From positions 307,712 through 371,711 of the forward strand of contig NC_090628.1 of the NCBI RefSeq assembly GCF_004359215.1: DNA of 64,000 nucleotides, written 5' to 3'. The notes under the pieces were generated by a model. It was not told the DNA's origin. It saw only the letters and a program-made list of their open reading frames with translations, and ran no database searches. The DNA comes from Bremia lactucae. Its lineage: Eukaryota > Oomycota > Peronosporomycetes > Peronosporales > Peronosporaceae. Each line of letters begins with the position of its first letter. The stretch's first letter is position 1. The translations under genes and the position numbers were made by a program. Shown here in pieces: positions 42,112 to 53,325 of the stretch.

Positions 42112-42836
42112 TGTAGGCGGACACGTTTTCATGCGGCCACGCGCTACTTAGACACACACCTTAGCACAGCGAGGAAGCGGTTAGACCGCCTTCTCTTGCG
42201 TGCAGTGAGGTAGTTCTGGCGGTTGCCTTAGTGACCTCACCCAACGCACTAAGTACTCTTGTAAAGTGTCGTCACGGGAGCGGTTTCCGGCTCGTCGTGA
42301 GCACTTACTAACGTTTAAGGAATTATAGGTCTTTTGACAAAAGTTGCCCCTCACACACAAATATTGTGTGAGATTAACGTCATCACCCTGGAAATAGAAG
42401 TGTCAAATAAGTTGTCACTTAAGTCCGTAGTCGATTATGGGGCGTCAAATAATTCTATTAGACGCCGATCGCCAGAAAATCGCTGGCTCTAATTTATTGA
42501 GCGCAATATTCCTCTAGCAAGGATGATGTGCGCCTAGCAACATGCGCATATATAGCGGTCAATGAACGTGTAGTTGGTATCCAATACACATAAAGAGTAA
42601 ATAGTACGATCATGAGTAGTAAGTAGTTATCAGAGTGCTTTAAATTTAATCGTATTAAAATATAAACACCTAATTTTACCAATCAAAAATGTCATCTCTG
42701 TAGATAACACTATTATGCAATGCGAGAGTATCTTTGTAGTCACCTCGCGTAACGGATGACACTAGCCGTCATCCCTCTTAATGTAAATGCACCTATGTGC
42801 ATCACATACGCAAGGGTTGGTCACAAGTGACACCAT
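42112..42836 (-). repeat. LTR family B with a Gypsy protease fragment inserted
   Basis: 42112-42308 and about 42620-42836 match 497-1018. Between them lies about 310 bp reading, on the plus strand, 'VVDYGASNNSIRRRSPENRW' and 'FIERNIPLARMM', part of an LTR-A-type protease. It serves as the 3' LTR of the minus-strand element that follows. Confidence 0.65.
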
Positions 42837-42879
42837 GTGTACCTACGATGCAGCCCAGCACAGGTATATCGGAAACCCC

Positions 42880-45800
42880 TATGACGCGCCTTTGCAAGTT
42901 GACGTACAATTAGGCGTCCTTCAAATTTTGCAACACAGCGTCTAAATGACGCTTGTGTAGGCACGGTGCTGACGAATTACGCGAGCCACCACTCGGTAAT
43001 ATGTCGCTGGTGCGTTTTTCGACTTAGGGCATCACAAGACACTCCCAAAGCATACCGCTTGGGTATTAACAGCCATTTTGGCCTCATAGGACTCTCTCAT
43101 GAGTACCTGATAGTAGCCATCATTTAAATCCAGCGCGGAATAGATAGTTGACTTTTCCATGGAGTATTAAAAACATCTTTCCGCGGGATTGGCGTTTGCG
43201 CCGGTATAGTCACCTTGTTCAGCTTATTGTAAGCATGAACCACGCGCCATCAACCTGTGGCTTTACGCACACAAGAGGTCGGGCTGCAGTGAGGCGATTG
43301 CTCTCACGCACCTGTCCCGCCTTGGCTCGCTTGTCAAAAAACTCATCGATATAATTGACTTGTTCCTACGGCAACGGCCATTGCCTGACCACACAATACT
43401 TGGTGCCAGGCTTGAGGTCTATCTCGTGCCCGATGCCCCTATCTGATGGTAGGCGGCTTGGCACTTCTTCTGGGAACACATCACGATGTTTCCACAGAAC
43501 CTCAAAGAACGGACTGTCTCTCGAGGCATCCCAGCCTTGAGCAGCGTACCGGTTCTTTTTGTCCGTCTCTAGGACGCTCTCGTCCATTGTGGACGACGAG
43601 CCACAGTCCACCAAGTTCTCTTCTGGAACTGGTGTGACTATATCGTGGATCATTCCTTCCTTTAATTCGGCAAGGAACAGATCCCACGGCATCTCCGGGA
43701 GATTTGCTATCTCCTCGGCAGATTTAAAGACTTGCCGGAGCACCTCAACTGAGGATGCCTCCGCAATTTCGTCTTTGACGGCCTCGAACACCTCGTTCGA
43801 AGGCCCGTCCTCTTCATTAGAGACTGATCCAAAGGTCACTCGTTTAGACGTCTTTAATTCGGCAAGGAACAGATCCCACGACATCTCCGGGAGATTTACT
43901 ATCTCCTCGGCAGATTTAAAGACTTGCCGGAGCACCTCAACTGAGGATGCCTCCGCAATTTCGTCATTGACGGCCTCGAACACCTCGTTCGAAGGTCCGT
44001 CCTCTTTATAAGAGACTGATCCAAAGGTCACTCGTTTAGACGTGCCTTTGATCGTCCTGATCTGTCGGGTACTCGTTTTTCGAGTCACCACGACCTTTGA
44101 CTGAGAAGCGGGTGGTGTTGCACTCCTGGCTAACGCACCCCTTCCAACCGCACCAGGCTCTAGGCACTGTGCCCGTTTATGCGACGCATGACTTCTTGTC
44201 AGCTCGCCGTCTACTGCCACAGGCTCTCGGCTCTGTGCAGGACATTCGGACGCATGACTACCTGTCATTGCCCTCTTCCATACCCCAGTCTCCACGAGCT
44301 GGGTAGAAATTGATGACGTTTGACATCCCGTCAACGCACCCTCAACTGTGTTCGACAAGACATCAGTTTGCATACGCCTCTTGCAGGAGCACGTCCTTTC
44401 CGGTGTCCTGTGTAGAGTTCGCAGCTGTGTGTGTACGCCAGTTGATGCATGGTTGGTATTTTACCAACCGTGGCATGCCTAGGACGAGGTCATACGGACT
44501 TTCCATACCTAGCACTGTGAACTTCTCCTTACAAGAGAAGTCACTAAAGCTGAAGACAAATACTATCTAAATTCCCTCAGACTTAACGGGCGCGCCGTTC
44601 GTTAAACGAACGCTCGCCTCTTCTTGCTTGCCATTCTGGCAAGGCGACTCAAATATCGTCGGTCTCTTTCGAAGAGCCGCGAGTTTTAGGAAGAATTGTG
44701 AGCACCCGAATCCACTAGGAGGGTCATTACTTGGTCATAGTCTCGTACTTGAGCGCTATAGGCCAGCAGGACTGAGGTTTGAATTTTCAAGACCTCAGAA
44801 ACTATTTGTTCGACAACTCCGAAGTTTGAGGTAGCTTTAGAGTGTCAGTAGGTCATCGCGTCTCTACTGCGCTCCTGCTTTTGCCGACCCCTCAGTGGTC
44901 GATGCAGAACTTCTGCGTCTCGCACGCTGGTTCTTGCCATCGCTCTTTGGGAAGGGGGTCTTCTTGCCGGGCATCTTTGCCCCAACAAGGATCCTGGCAT
45001 AGCAGCGAGCCATCATGTGGCCGCGCTTGCCGCATGTCTAGCAGACAACGTCTGCATTGCCCAACTTCATGACGGTGGCATCTGCCCGCTCGGCCGACGA
45101 CTTATACCAAGCTGTCGCCGAGGCACTGATGTAGTATTGCTCATCAACTAGGGTAATTTGGATTGCCTCTTCCATCGTCAACGGCACCTTTCTGAAAAGG
45201 GCCTTGTGCGATGAGCCATGCCGTTGTCCGTTCATAAACGTGGTCACCTTAATGTGCTCCGGAATCGAACCCACGGTAATGGACGCCAACAGCGAGCGCA
45301 TCTTTTGCACATAATATTGCAGAGGTCGCTTCGCCTGTCGCGCTCTAAAAGGCGCGTTTGAAGCAACACTTCGTTGTTCGGCGGCTAGTTCATGGCGCGA
45401 TCTTTGTCTTCAAGATCGCCCAAGTAGGGAACGCCTTAACGTCCGCCATAAGCGCCAAGTAAGCCCGCTCTGAGGCCTTACCGCGCAGGCCCAACATGGC
45501 GTACGACACCATCCGGCTGTCGTCCCCGATAAGCTGCGCGACAACGCATTGCTCCACGGCTAACAGCCAATGGACAATCGTGTGCGCTGCATATCCATCG
45601 AACTTGGGCGGGTCTATTCGAATCGGCTTCGGCTGATGCGGCCGGGCATAGAGCATCTCAACAGTCCTGTTCAGAGCCGCGCTCCGAGTCTGCTCATGCC
45701 TCAGCTCGTCCTGAGTCTGAGTGATGGACTCCGCCGCAGCATGGCTCTGTGCCTCGGACGCTGCTTTCCGCTGTCCGAGCACGAGGGTCTCAAACTGCTC

Positions 45801-45935
45801 CAGCTGAGCAACATGTTGCTCAGGAAGACTGCCCAAGAGCCTGCCAAGGGCTTGTTCACCAAGTCCCTGCGCCAAGTGCCCTGCCACCACCCGATGATGT
45901 TCGGAGAGGTGGGGGACATGAGCCCAATCATTCAC
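42880..45935 (-). pseudogene. gag-pol of LTR-B element (Gag, zinc knuckle, linker, RT start)
   Basis: Gag is open at 45935-45390 ('MNDWAHVPHLSEHH', 'PPKFDGYAAHTIVHWLLAVEQC') and continues damaged to a CCHC knuckle at about 45044-45003 (C-x2-C-G-K-R-G-H-x4-C) that contains a stop. An open 335-residue frame at 44373-43366 carries two tandem 64-residue repeats (beginning TSKRVTFGSVS) and ends in the RT entry 'GHEIDLKPGTKYCVVRQWPLP'. The RT beyond (43365-42880) is broken ('EFFDKRAKAGQVRES', 'CVKPQVDGAW') and truncated; no RNase H, integrase or chromodomain remains. No antisense ORF was seen. Confidence 0.7.
43670..44045 (-). repeat. Two tandem 192-bp repeats inside the LTR-B pol frame
   Basis: Each unit encodes 64 residues running from 'TSKRVTFGSVS' to 'WDLFLAELK'. 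The units differ at only a few positions (for example SYKEDG/SNEEDG, EEIVNLPEMS/EEIANLPEMP). In-frame duplication keeps the polyprotein open. Confidence 0.8.
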
Positions 45936-45978
45936 ACGCAGAGATGCGGGTTGTGGAAAGGATTTTAAGTGCTACCAA

Positions 45979-46513
45979 GAGTAGGCGGGCACGTTTTAAT
46001 GCGGCGGCGCTCTACTTAGACACACGCCATAGCACAGCGAGAAAGCGGTAAGACCAATTTTTTTTGCGTGCAGTGAGATAGTTGTGGTGGGCGCCTTAGC
46101 GACTATACCCAAAGCATTAAGTTCTCTAGTAAAGTGTCGTCACGAGAGCGGTAAATCGGCTCCACGTGCGCACTGACCAAGTAAAAAGTTATTTTTAGAC
46201 TAATTTATATTTAATCGGAATAAATATAAGTACCTTATATTTACCAATCAGAAATATCATCTCCGTAGATAACACTAATATGTATTGCGAGCGTATCTTT
46301 CTAGATACATCGCGTAACGGATGACGCTAGCTGTCATCCCTCCTAATGTGAATGCACCTATGTGCTTCACATACACAAGGGTTGGTGACAAGTGTATATC
46401 ACATCCGAGTGGTGGGTCTAATTACTTGATTTAAGTAATTGACCATTCTATTAAGTACATTAAGTGTACTTAACGGGGATTGTGTAAAATTAGGGTGACT
46501 TTAGCCCGTTACA
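45979..46513 (-). repeat. 5' LTR of the LTR-B element
   Basis: About 535 bp, matching 497-1018, starting TGTAACGGGC on the minus strand at 46513. The primer-binding site TGGTAGCACTTAAAATCC follows at 45959-45976. Confidence 0.75.
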
Positions 46514-47228
46514 AAACCGATACTTTCGGCACTAATTAAGTTAGGAATCCCACCTTTTCGGAGAGCCCCGTTCTCGCGGCACGACAGGTCGGAAGTTTTC
46601 ATGTGCGTGTAGGAAAAAATCGAATGCTCTGGTCCTCGGCGGGTGACGGCATGTTGCATTAATACCCTGGACACATATAAAACTACTACGGCCACAGACA
46701 TGATTACAACTTTGCCAACTCCGCTACTTAGTAATACCAATGGTTATATCTGATCTTACCTCCATGTTCACGTAATGTATTTAAGGGCAGATAATCTGAT
46801 TCTAACCGACACAATTACATCTACTCACACATCTAATAACTCCAAAGACAAGCACAACATTCCATCTAGAATTATCTGATCGGACTATTATTACATTTGA
46901 AGCAAACACGTTTAACAAAAGACAGCAGATTAAGAGCCGCTTATTTTTATTGCAAATTTGTACATCTCAACACAAATCGGGCTACATATCCGAGGCACTT
47001 TCAGCAGCCTTATACATGGAGTAGCAGCATATCTAGTGCAGAAGCTCAAGTCAACTTACATGCCAGCAATCCGCGCAATCTGGCTGTTTTGTGGTCGTTT
47101 CGTTGTCATCCTTCTTTCCTCCTCTGTGAAAAGCAGAATTCAATTAGGTTCATGTATACCATCTTGTAAACTCATACTTGTCCACATCTACGGCTGCTGC
47201 CACCGCTTTATGCAGCTTTTGTATATAA
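46514..47228. other. Unresolved sequence between LTRs
   Basis: A minus-strand frame 46501-46740 has a hydrophobic start ('MSVAVVVLYVSRVLMQHAV') but no recognised domain and is cut by the LTR start. The rest holds only short frames. Confidence 0.35.
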
Positions 47229-47318
47229 ACAAAATATTTGGCGAATATTACTTTACATAGTGATATTCGGAAAGCTTATCCACTGGTAGATATAGACCAT
47301 TATATTGACTTGCTCCGC
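47229..47318 (+). repeat. LTR-A fragment, plus orientation
   Basis: About 90 bp ('aatattactttacatagtgatattc...aagcttatcc...tagatatagaccattatatt') matching the interior of LTR-A. It ends abruptly at the start of an LTR-A copy in opposite orientation. Confidence 0.65.
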
Positions 47319-47320
47319 TG

Positions 47321-47757
47321 TGACGGGGCACTTCTGACTTGTACTGCTTCAGTTCAAGTCCACTTCGCACTGCCTCAGTGCGAGTGGTGCCTCACGTCAC
47401 TTCACGTACACTAGTACGTGCAGAGGAAGACACTTTCTAAGAAACTTGCGTTAAAGAGTGTTAAAAGTAAACAGTATTTTAAAATAATTATGCTTTTCAT
47501 TTTCGATCTTATTAATACTAAATAAATTATAAACTAATACAGCACATGTAGTGAAGTCTTATCTGTCTTTCTCTTTGCGCGCGTCCAGCGTTGACTGGAC
47601 CGCGGAGAAAGTAGATATAATGGTCTATATCTACCAATAGATAAGCTTTAGATTATTACTATGTAAAGTAATATTCTCAAAAATAATCAACCTTTAGATA
47701 ATATATTAACAAACCACCTTTAAGTGGTAATTTTATGAAACGATACACCCCGTTACA
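47321..47757 (-). repeat. 3' LTR of LTR-A element 3
   Basis: 437 bp, TGTAACGGGG at 47757 on the minus strand, ending GTGCCCCGTC. The purine tract AAAGGAGGGGTGA precedes it. Confidence 0.75.
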
Positions 47758-47847
47758 TCACCCCTCCTTTAAGCGACAACCACTCTGACTGTCATTGAGA
47801 AGAGTGGTCACTTTTTTAAGACCATTTTATTCAAAACGATGTTGATT

Positions 47848-49590
47848 GGTCTGAACCATCATTTTTTAATTCTACCGCATGGTTTAGAAGTCCATGCGGT
47901 ATGAAAATAGTGCTGCACCTTCGGCTGCGGTTCATGCTGCCGCGGGCGACGCATTGTTGTCTCTTGCGGCAGACGTTCCGTCTGCCGTAGTGTCATCTTC
48001 TGTCGCAACTTTGAATGTTGCGGGTGCACGTGGTGAGGCACCACGTGAATGCGACCCCTCTTTGGAGGTCGACTACGAATGCGAGTCGGACGAAATGGCC
48101 GACTCGAAGAGAACAGAACAGTCGCCTAATCATCATCAGGCGGCTGACTATGAGCCTTCGAATGAGGGGGCTCATTCGAGTAGACGTGCTGGTAGCATTC
48201 GCTACAGCATGTTCGGGTTCCGACGATGAGGATGATTCCTCATCGCCAGCACCGTCTCCCGTGCCGTCACCCGAATGTGTTTCTGTGCGTGGTGATGACG
48301 ATGGCGTAAGCCATCGTAATAAAAGTTTTTGTGGTCCCAATATTTTTTTTTGAATTCTTTGATTTGCTTCAGTGTGTACCACTCAGAAGATCGTAGACAC
48401 TGAAATGCCTCGTCTTGCCCCTGAGAAGAAGCCGTGGATTTTTCCCGAACAGCCAATCAATAGCAGTTCTGGAGAGACTACTCCTTACAATAAATTTCTC
48501 TTATTTATTGCGACAAAGCTACATGGCTTTGATCCCAGCGCAAAGAACTTTCGCGCTGAGGAAGATTTTAATCTCGATGATTTTTTAAGCATTGATAGTA
48601 TAGTGGCAACAACAAGCGAGATAAAGTCTCGCTGATGCAATCCTAGAGCGCGTTTATTCGCAATGTCAAAGACATTGGACGAGAAGCCTGGCTTCGAAGA
48701 CTTAACGCTATGCGCGTTAAGTTTGATAAGCGAACTCCAACCGGTGCAAGGTACAATTGCATCGGTTGTCACGTGAGGCAGGACTTCCATGCCTCACGTG
48801 GGTTGATCACTGTCCGTGTTGAGTTGACATCACGAAGCGAGTAAAAAGGAATGTCTATTCCCTTTCTTCGCCCTGGGGAAGGGCTCGCACCTCTATCGAG
48901 ATGCGCGATGCGATTGACGTTTTGCAATCGATTTACAGGCGCCAGGGGCGCGTGTCCTATTGAACCTTCTGTTCCATCGAATGGGTCTCCTCTTACTGAC
49001 GGACGAGGCCCTCAACGTCAATAATCAGCTGGGAACGAGGCTCCCAGCCGTCATGTGAAGGTGGATAACCGCGCCAGCGAACAAGATAACTCGTTCGCTG
49101 ACCCTTTTACATCACGGTGGTTTTGGATACGTTTCACAAGGAAACGTTGACCACCGTGGAAATCAACCAATGGTTATGGCGGAGTAGAGAAAATTAGATT
49201 TGACCCATGTATCGGATTTAGAGTCGAAGATCATCAAACTCGATCGCTTTCTCCATGATTTGGAGGAAAGACTTGATTACGACCGGGGTAAGCGAGCAGA
49301 AGGTGCAGGCTCAACATATCGAACGGTTGAAAGACCGTTCGAAGAGTGTGTTCTCCGTGTTGGAGTACGAACGGAATTATCACGCTCTTCATGATGAGCT
49401 GTCTTCCGCTCATCGCGGTTTCCAGGATCTTTGGACCCGACATGAAAATCTCCAGATTCAGCATGAGAATCTGGTTCGTGACCACAAGAATCTTTTCGGG
49501 ATTCTTGAAAAGGGTGGTCAGATCTGTCCTCGGAAGAGACCACGTACTGATGGTGCGGGCGGAGCCGACCAACGTAAAACGTAGGATGCG
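47848..49590 (+). pseudogene. Antisense ORF (aORF) of LTR-A element 3, the best-preserved copy
   Basis: Plus strand. 47894-48229: 'MRYENSAAPSAAVHAAAGD', 'ATLNVAGARGEAPRECDPS', 'DEMADSKRTEQSPNHHQAA', then after a one-base insertion near 48216 'SDDEDDSSSPAPSPVPSPEC'. 48372-48635: 'EMPRLAPEKKPWIFPEQPI' and 'LHGFDPSAKNFRAEEDFNLD'. 48900-49100: 'GRGPQRQQPAGNEA'-type spacer. 49200-49584: 'VSDLESKIIKLDRFLHDLEER' and a long heptad-like coiled coil ('RNYHALHDELSSAHRGFQDL', 'RHENLQIQHENLVRDHKNL') ending 'RPRTDGAGGADQRKT'. Few stops separate the blocks, so an intact ancestor would be roughly 500-550 residues. Overlaps pol in antisense from 49230. Confidence 0.6.
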
Positions 49591-51480
49591 AACGCATCCT
49601 ACGTGGCAATTCTTATGTGTTTGCATTGCCCCTGCGATGCAGTACACTGAAAGGCAGAATGAACTTGGGTAGTAGTTTACTGCTACCCACATTAGTGACT
49701 ACCCGCTTAGGTAAATTTACCGTAGAGAGCAGTACAAGGTCATTAAATTAAATTGAAGAACATTTGCTCTTCCATGTTTGTCTGCGTTCCGTTTCTGACG
49801 GTCCACGGTGTTAGCAATGGAATCCTGTACGAAACTGAGTACTGATTCTCGAGCCAGCAGAAATTCCTCTGCTGACCCATTTGTTTTTTTTTCTTTTTCA
49901 GTGCGCTTTGTGCGCACTGCCATGATGTCGATGGCATCGCCATCGACATCATTCGAGTCACTGGTAACTTCGACGCGTGATGCGCATGAGCCAGAGTTAA
50001 TTTTGCTCATGCGAGTCCACCCCTTACTTAAGCTAGAGGATCCCATTAATTGGCTGGGTATACGTGGATGGCGAAAGCCATTCACGAAGAATGGTGTATG
50101 CTTTGTAGACGCATGCACCGATTAATTGATAGCGAATTCGACCATCGGTAAAAACTCGCTCCAATTCAGATACGATTGGAAGTATCCTCGAAGTATTTCT
50201 TCGAGACGCGAATTTCGCGTTCCGTCTGACCATATATCTCTGGATAATCAGAAGTTGACATAGTCAGCCTTGTTCCGAGAGATCGCAACACGGATTGCTG
50301 AAACTCCGCCGTGAACCGTGGATCTCTATCCGAGACCAGTTCACGAGGTATCCCGTGGAGTTTAAATACCCGATCGATAAAGATACAGGCACAGCCCGGA
50401 GCCGTGATTAACTCTGGTATTGCAGCAAGATAAACTATCTTGCTAATCTGTCTACAAAAACAAGGATTCCATTGTTTGTGTGATCGTCTTCGAAAAATCC
50501 GTAGACGAAGTCCATAGATACAGACTGCCAACACTCTGCCGGAAGCGGTATCGGTTGGAGAGGCGCACGGGATGAATGGCTAGGCTTCACTTGTTGACAT
50601 ACCTCGCAAGAACAAATGTACTTGCGCACGAACTGATACTGGCGGGGCCAGTAAAAGTCGCGACTTACCGTGAGATAAGTCTTCTCACGTCCACGATGCC
50701 CGCATCGTGACACTCATACATGATGCGCAAGCGCAAATCATTGTGAGTTGGGACGATGACACGTAGAGTGTCGCCGGCAACGGCTGTGAAATACAATGAG
50801 CCGTTGCGTGTTGTGTATCGATCGGATGACGATCGATATAAAGCCGGTAAATCTTTATAAGAATTGTTGGATTGATTTTTTCTAGATAATCTATTAAACG
50901 CAGAAGGTCCTTAATATCTAAGAAGGCCTTCTTTATGTTATCAAATAAGGTTGATGACGAAACACTTTGAAATGAGTGTTGCAACAGTGGGATTATGTTC
51001 ACTATTGGAGTGCACAGCCGGGTCGAAATCGGGTCGGCGTGATAATGCATCCGCGACGACATTGAGTCGTCCTGGTTTAAATTCCACGGAGAAAGTATAC
51101 TCCACGAATATTATATAGCCAACTCGCGTTCTTTGAGAGGGATGTGGGCTATTTACGGCCGTGCGTAATGACGCATGGTCCGTATATACAACCAACGGTA
51201 TATCTTCTCGGAGATAGACCCTTAACTTTGCCAGTGCATATTTCATGGCAAGGAGTTCCTCGTCATGCACTGGGTTATTGCATTCAGCTTGTTGCAGCTG
51301 ACGCGATTGATTACAGACGATGCGCTCCGCGCCGTCTGTATCGTATTGCATTAACGCACAGCTGATTGCAAAAACGCTGGAGTCTCAGACAACATGGAAT
51401 GGTCTGTCTTGATCTGCAATCGCCAAGATGGGCGATTGCATCAAGATGAACCATCTCGGCATAATTATGTGAGTACTTGA
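49230..51480 (-). pseudogene. pol remnant of LTR-A element 3 (RNase H, integrase, tail)
   Basis: Leftwards: end of RT/RNase H (51470-50941, 'HDEELLAMKYALAKLRVYL', 'VYTDHASLRTAVNSPH', 'FKPGRLNVVADALSRRPDFD'); integrase zinc finger and core (50713-50166, 'CEVCQQVKPSHSSRAPLQPI', 'WQSVSMDFVYGFFEDDH', 'VSDRDPRFTAEFQQSVLRSL'); integrase tail 50118-49717 ('TPFFVNGFRHPRIP', 'NTVDRQKRNADKHGRANVL'); GPF/Y-type end 'MRSHPTFYVGRLRPHHQY' (49609-49277). Gag, protease and most of RT are missing on the right. Confidence 0.7.
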
Positions 51481-51530
51481 CCAGCTACGCTGCTAGCCCC
51501 AGGAGCTTTCTAAGTCCCTTAACGTTAACT

Positions 51531-52392
51531 GGACCTTCGACCGTGAGGCCGCTAAGCTGGCAGCTGCACGGATCAGTGTAGCGTCAGTAAGGTAAATGTT
51601 TCCGTAGACGCTTTTGCGTCTACTGCGGGGAACACGTCACCTCCTACTCCTATTGGAGGTGATTGGGGTATGTCATCTGTTGATGACATTGCAGGTGACG
51701 GTGACAACTCACCTACTACACCAATTGTAGGTTACTGGACCAAGCCACCTGTATCGCCCGCCTCAGTATCTACTGTTAAGACCACCGGATCACCTGGGGC
51801 CGAGTCCGTTAAACCTTTGGGTACTTACGTGACGATCAGAGACGGGATGACGAGGTTGTTCGAATCGTCGGACCTCTATGGTGAGGAGTCATCATCTGAT
51901 TACTCCGTGGGCGATGACCACTCTGGTGACGTTAGTATGCGTCGCCAGGAGCTAAGTGGTCGCGAAGGGAAGAGTGCCGCTGGTGGTGCTAGTTTGCAAC
52001 ACCAAAATAGGCGTGATTTTATGAATCACTCTCAGGGCCAAGTCAACGTTAACGTTAACATGAGCCTACAGGTTAGGGACCGCAATGCGTTGCGCTTCGC
52101 TTCTGAAATTTGGCCTTGGCCACCCTCTTGGTCTAGTATGACAAACGATCTATATCATATTCCGTTTACGACTCTTCCAGGCTTTACAAGCCTGGTGAGG
52201 ATAAAACGGAATTTTTCATCGATGCCTTTTTTCGGCATCGGTGGAAAACTTGCAAACGGGCAAAGGATGTTTGCTCTTCCATTTGCGTCAGATATCCGTT
52301 TCTGTCGGGCCACCGCAACAGTGATGGAGTTATGTTCGAAACGGACCACTGCTTCTCTAGCCAACAGAAAATCTCTGCTGAGACCGGTGTGA
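51531..52392 (+). pseudogene. Antisense-type ORF of family D with a 240-residue open part
   Basis: 'EAAKLAAARISVAS' (51540) begins the block shared with 36030. The open frame 51670-52392 carries 'MSSVDDIAGDGDNSPTTP', 'RDGMTRLFESSDLYGEESS', a repeat 'QVNVNVNMSLQVRDRN' and 'ALRFASEIWPWPPSW', the counterpart of the APEKKPW block. At about 52380 it is cut by an RT fragment. This is probably the cleanest view of the family D N-terminus. Confidence 0.5.
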
Positions 52393-52645
52393 GATTCGCA
52401 CCGAGATATTTGACGATGTACTCGTCCATTGCTGAGCCATGTATGGAAAGACGGACGTAAAATTTCAAAAAACTCACGTTCGTCAGGTTCATAAACTAAT
52501 GAGAAAGCATAAGTTGTACGCAAATCTTAAGAAGTGTATGTTCGCTGCAAGCGAAATACCACTTCGTGGGTGCTTCGCCAGTAATTACGGCGTGCGCCCT
52601 AATCCCGAAAAGATCAAGGCAATTGCGATTGACCCGCGCACAGAC
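52378..52645 (+). pseudogene. Gypsy RT fragment, plus strand
   Basis: 'HVRQVHKLMRKHKLYANLKKC' and 'FAASEIPLRGCFASNYGVRP', nearly identical to 32970-33165. It lies directly against family D aORF sequence. Confidence 0.7.
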
Positions 52646-52835
52646 TTATTCGTCGCCATCTTGATTTTGGTCAAAATCAATCATGCAAATAAAATCGAAA
52701 TTTTTGATTAAATCAATAATGCAAAAAAATAGGTATTTTGATTAAAGCGATGCAAACTACAGGGAAAGACATAATAATCTTTCCTGTCATGCTATAGTGA
52801 CTGTTGGTTAAGGGAGGAGGTGATGTAACGGGATG

Positions 52836-53325
52836 TCCCGTCACATCAGTGTTTTTTCTTATAAGAGAAATAACAATAATTATAAGAGGAAATAAACAAA
52901 GAAGTACAAAATTATTATCTGTATTAATTTTTACTTAAATAGTTCCAATATTCCCAATTGTGGTATTATTGGTGCGATAAGACATAAGCTCTATTGATTT
53001 GTTGCTTTAAGTCTAATTCAACCCCGCCAATCGTTGCAAGACACGATTGCGCGGTGCGCAAGAAGGCGCCACATTTAGTTAGATATCAATATAACAAGTT
53101 CCGTAGTCGATAGAAGATCTTTACGAAGAAAACAAAATATATCAATACCGTTTTACTTTTCCGCAAATCTTATTATGTAGATTAGCTATGGTAGCTAAAG
53201 ACCCTTACTTTCTTAGAACCCTTCCTCTGTACCCCTGTGTACGTAAAGTTTCGAGGCACCAAACCTTCCGTTACCAGTGTAAGGTCAAGTGGTACTTATC
53301 AGTACTAGTGAAAGGCGCCCCGTTA
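52836..53325 (+). repeat. LTR family D
   Basis: About 490 bp from TGTCCCGTCACAT to GCCCCGTTACA, preceded by a purine tract (AAGGGAGGAGGTGATG). Defines the family for the fragments at 35554-36463 and 40915-42056. Confidence 0.65.

Noticed and set aside
46501..46740. Secreted RxLR-type effector candidate
   Set aside because: There is a hydrophobic start, but no RxLR or EER motif; the frame runs straight into an LTR start, and the listed start is not supported.
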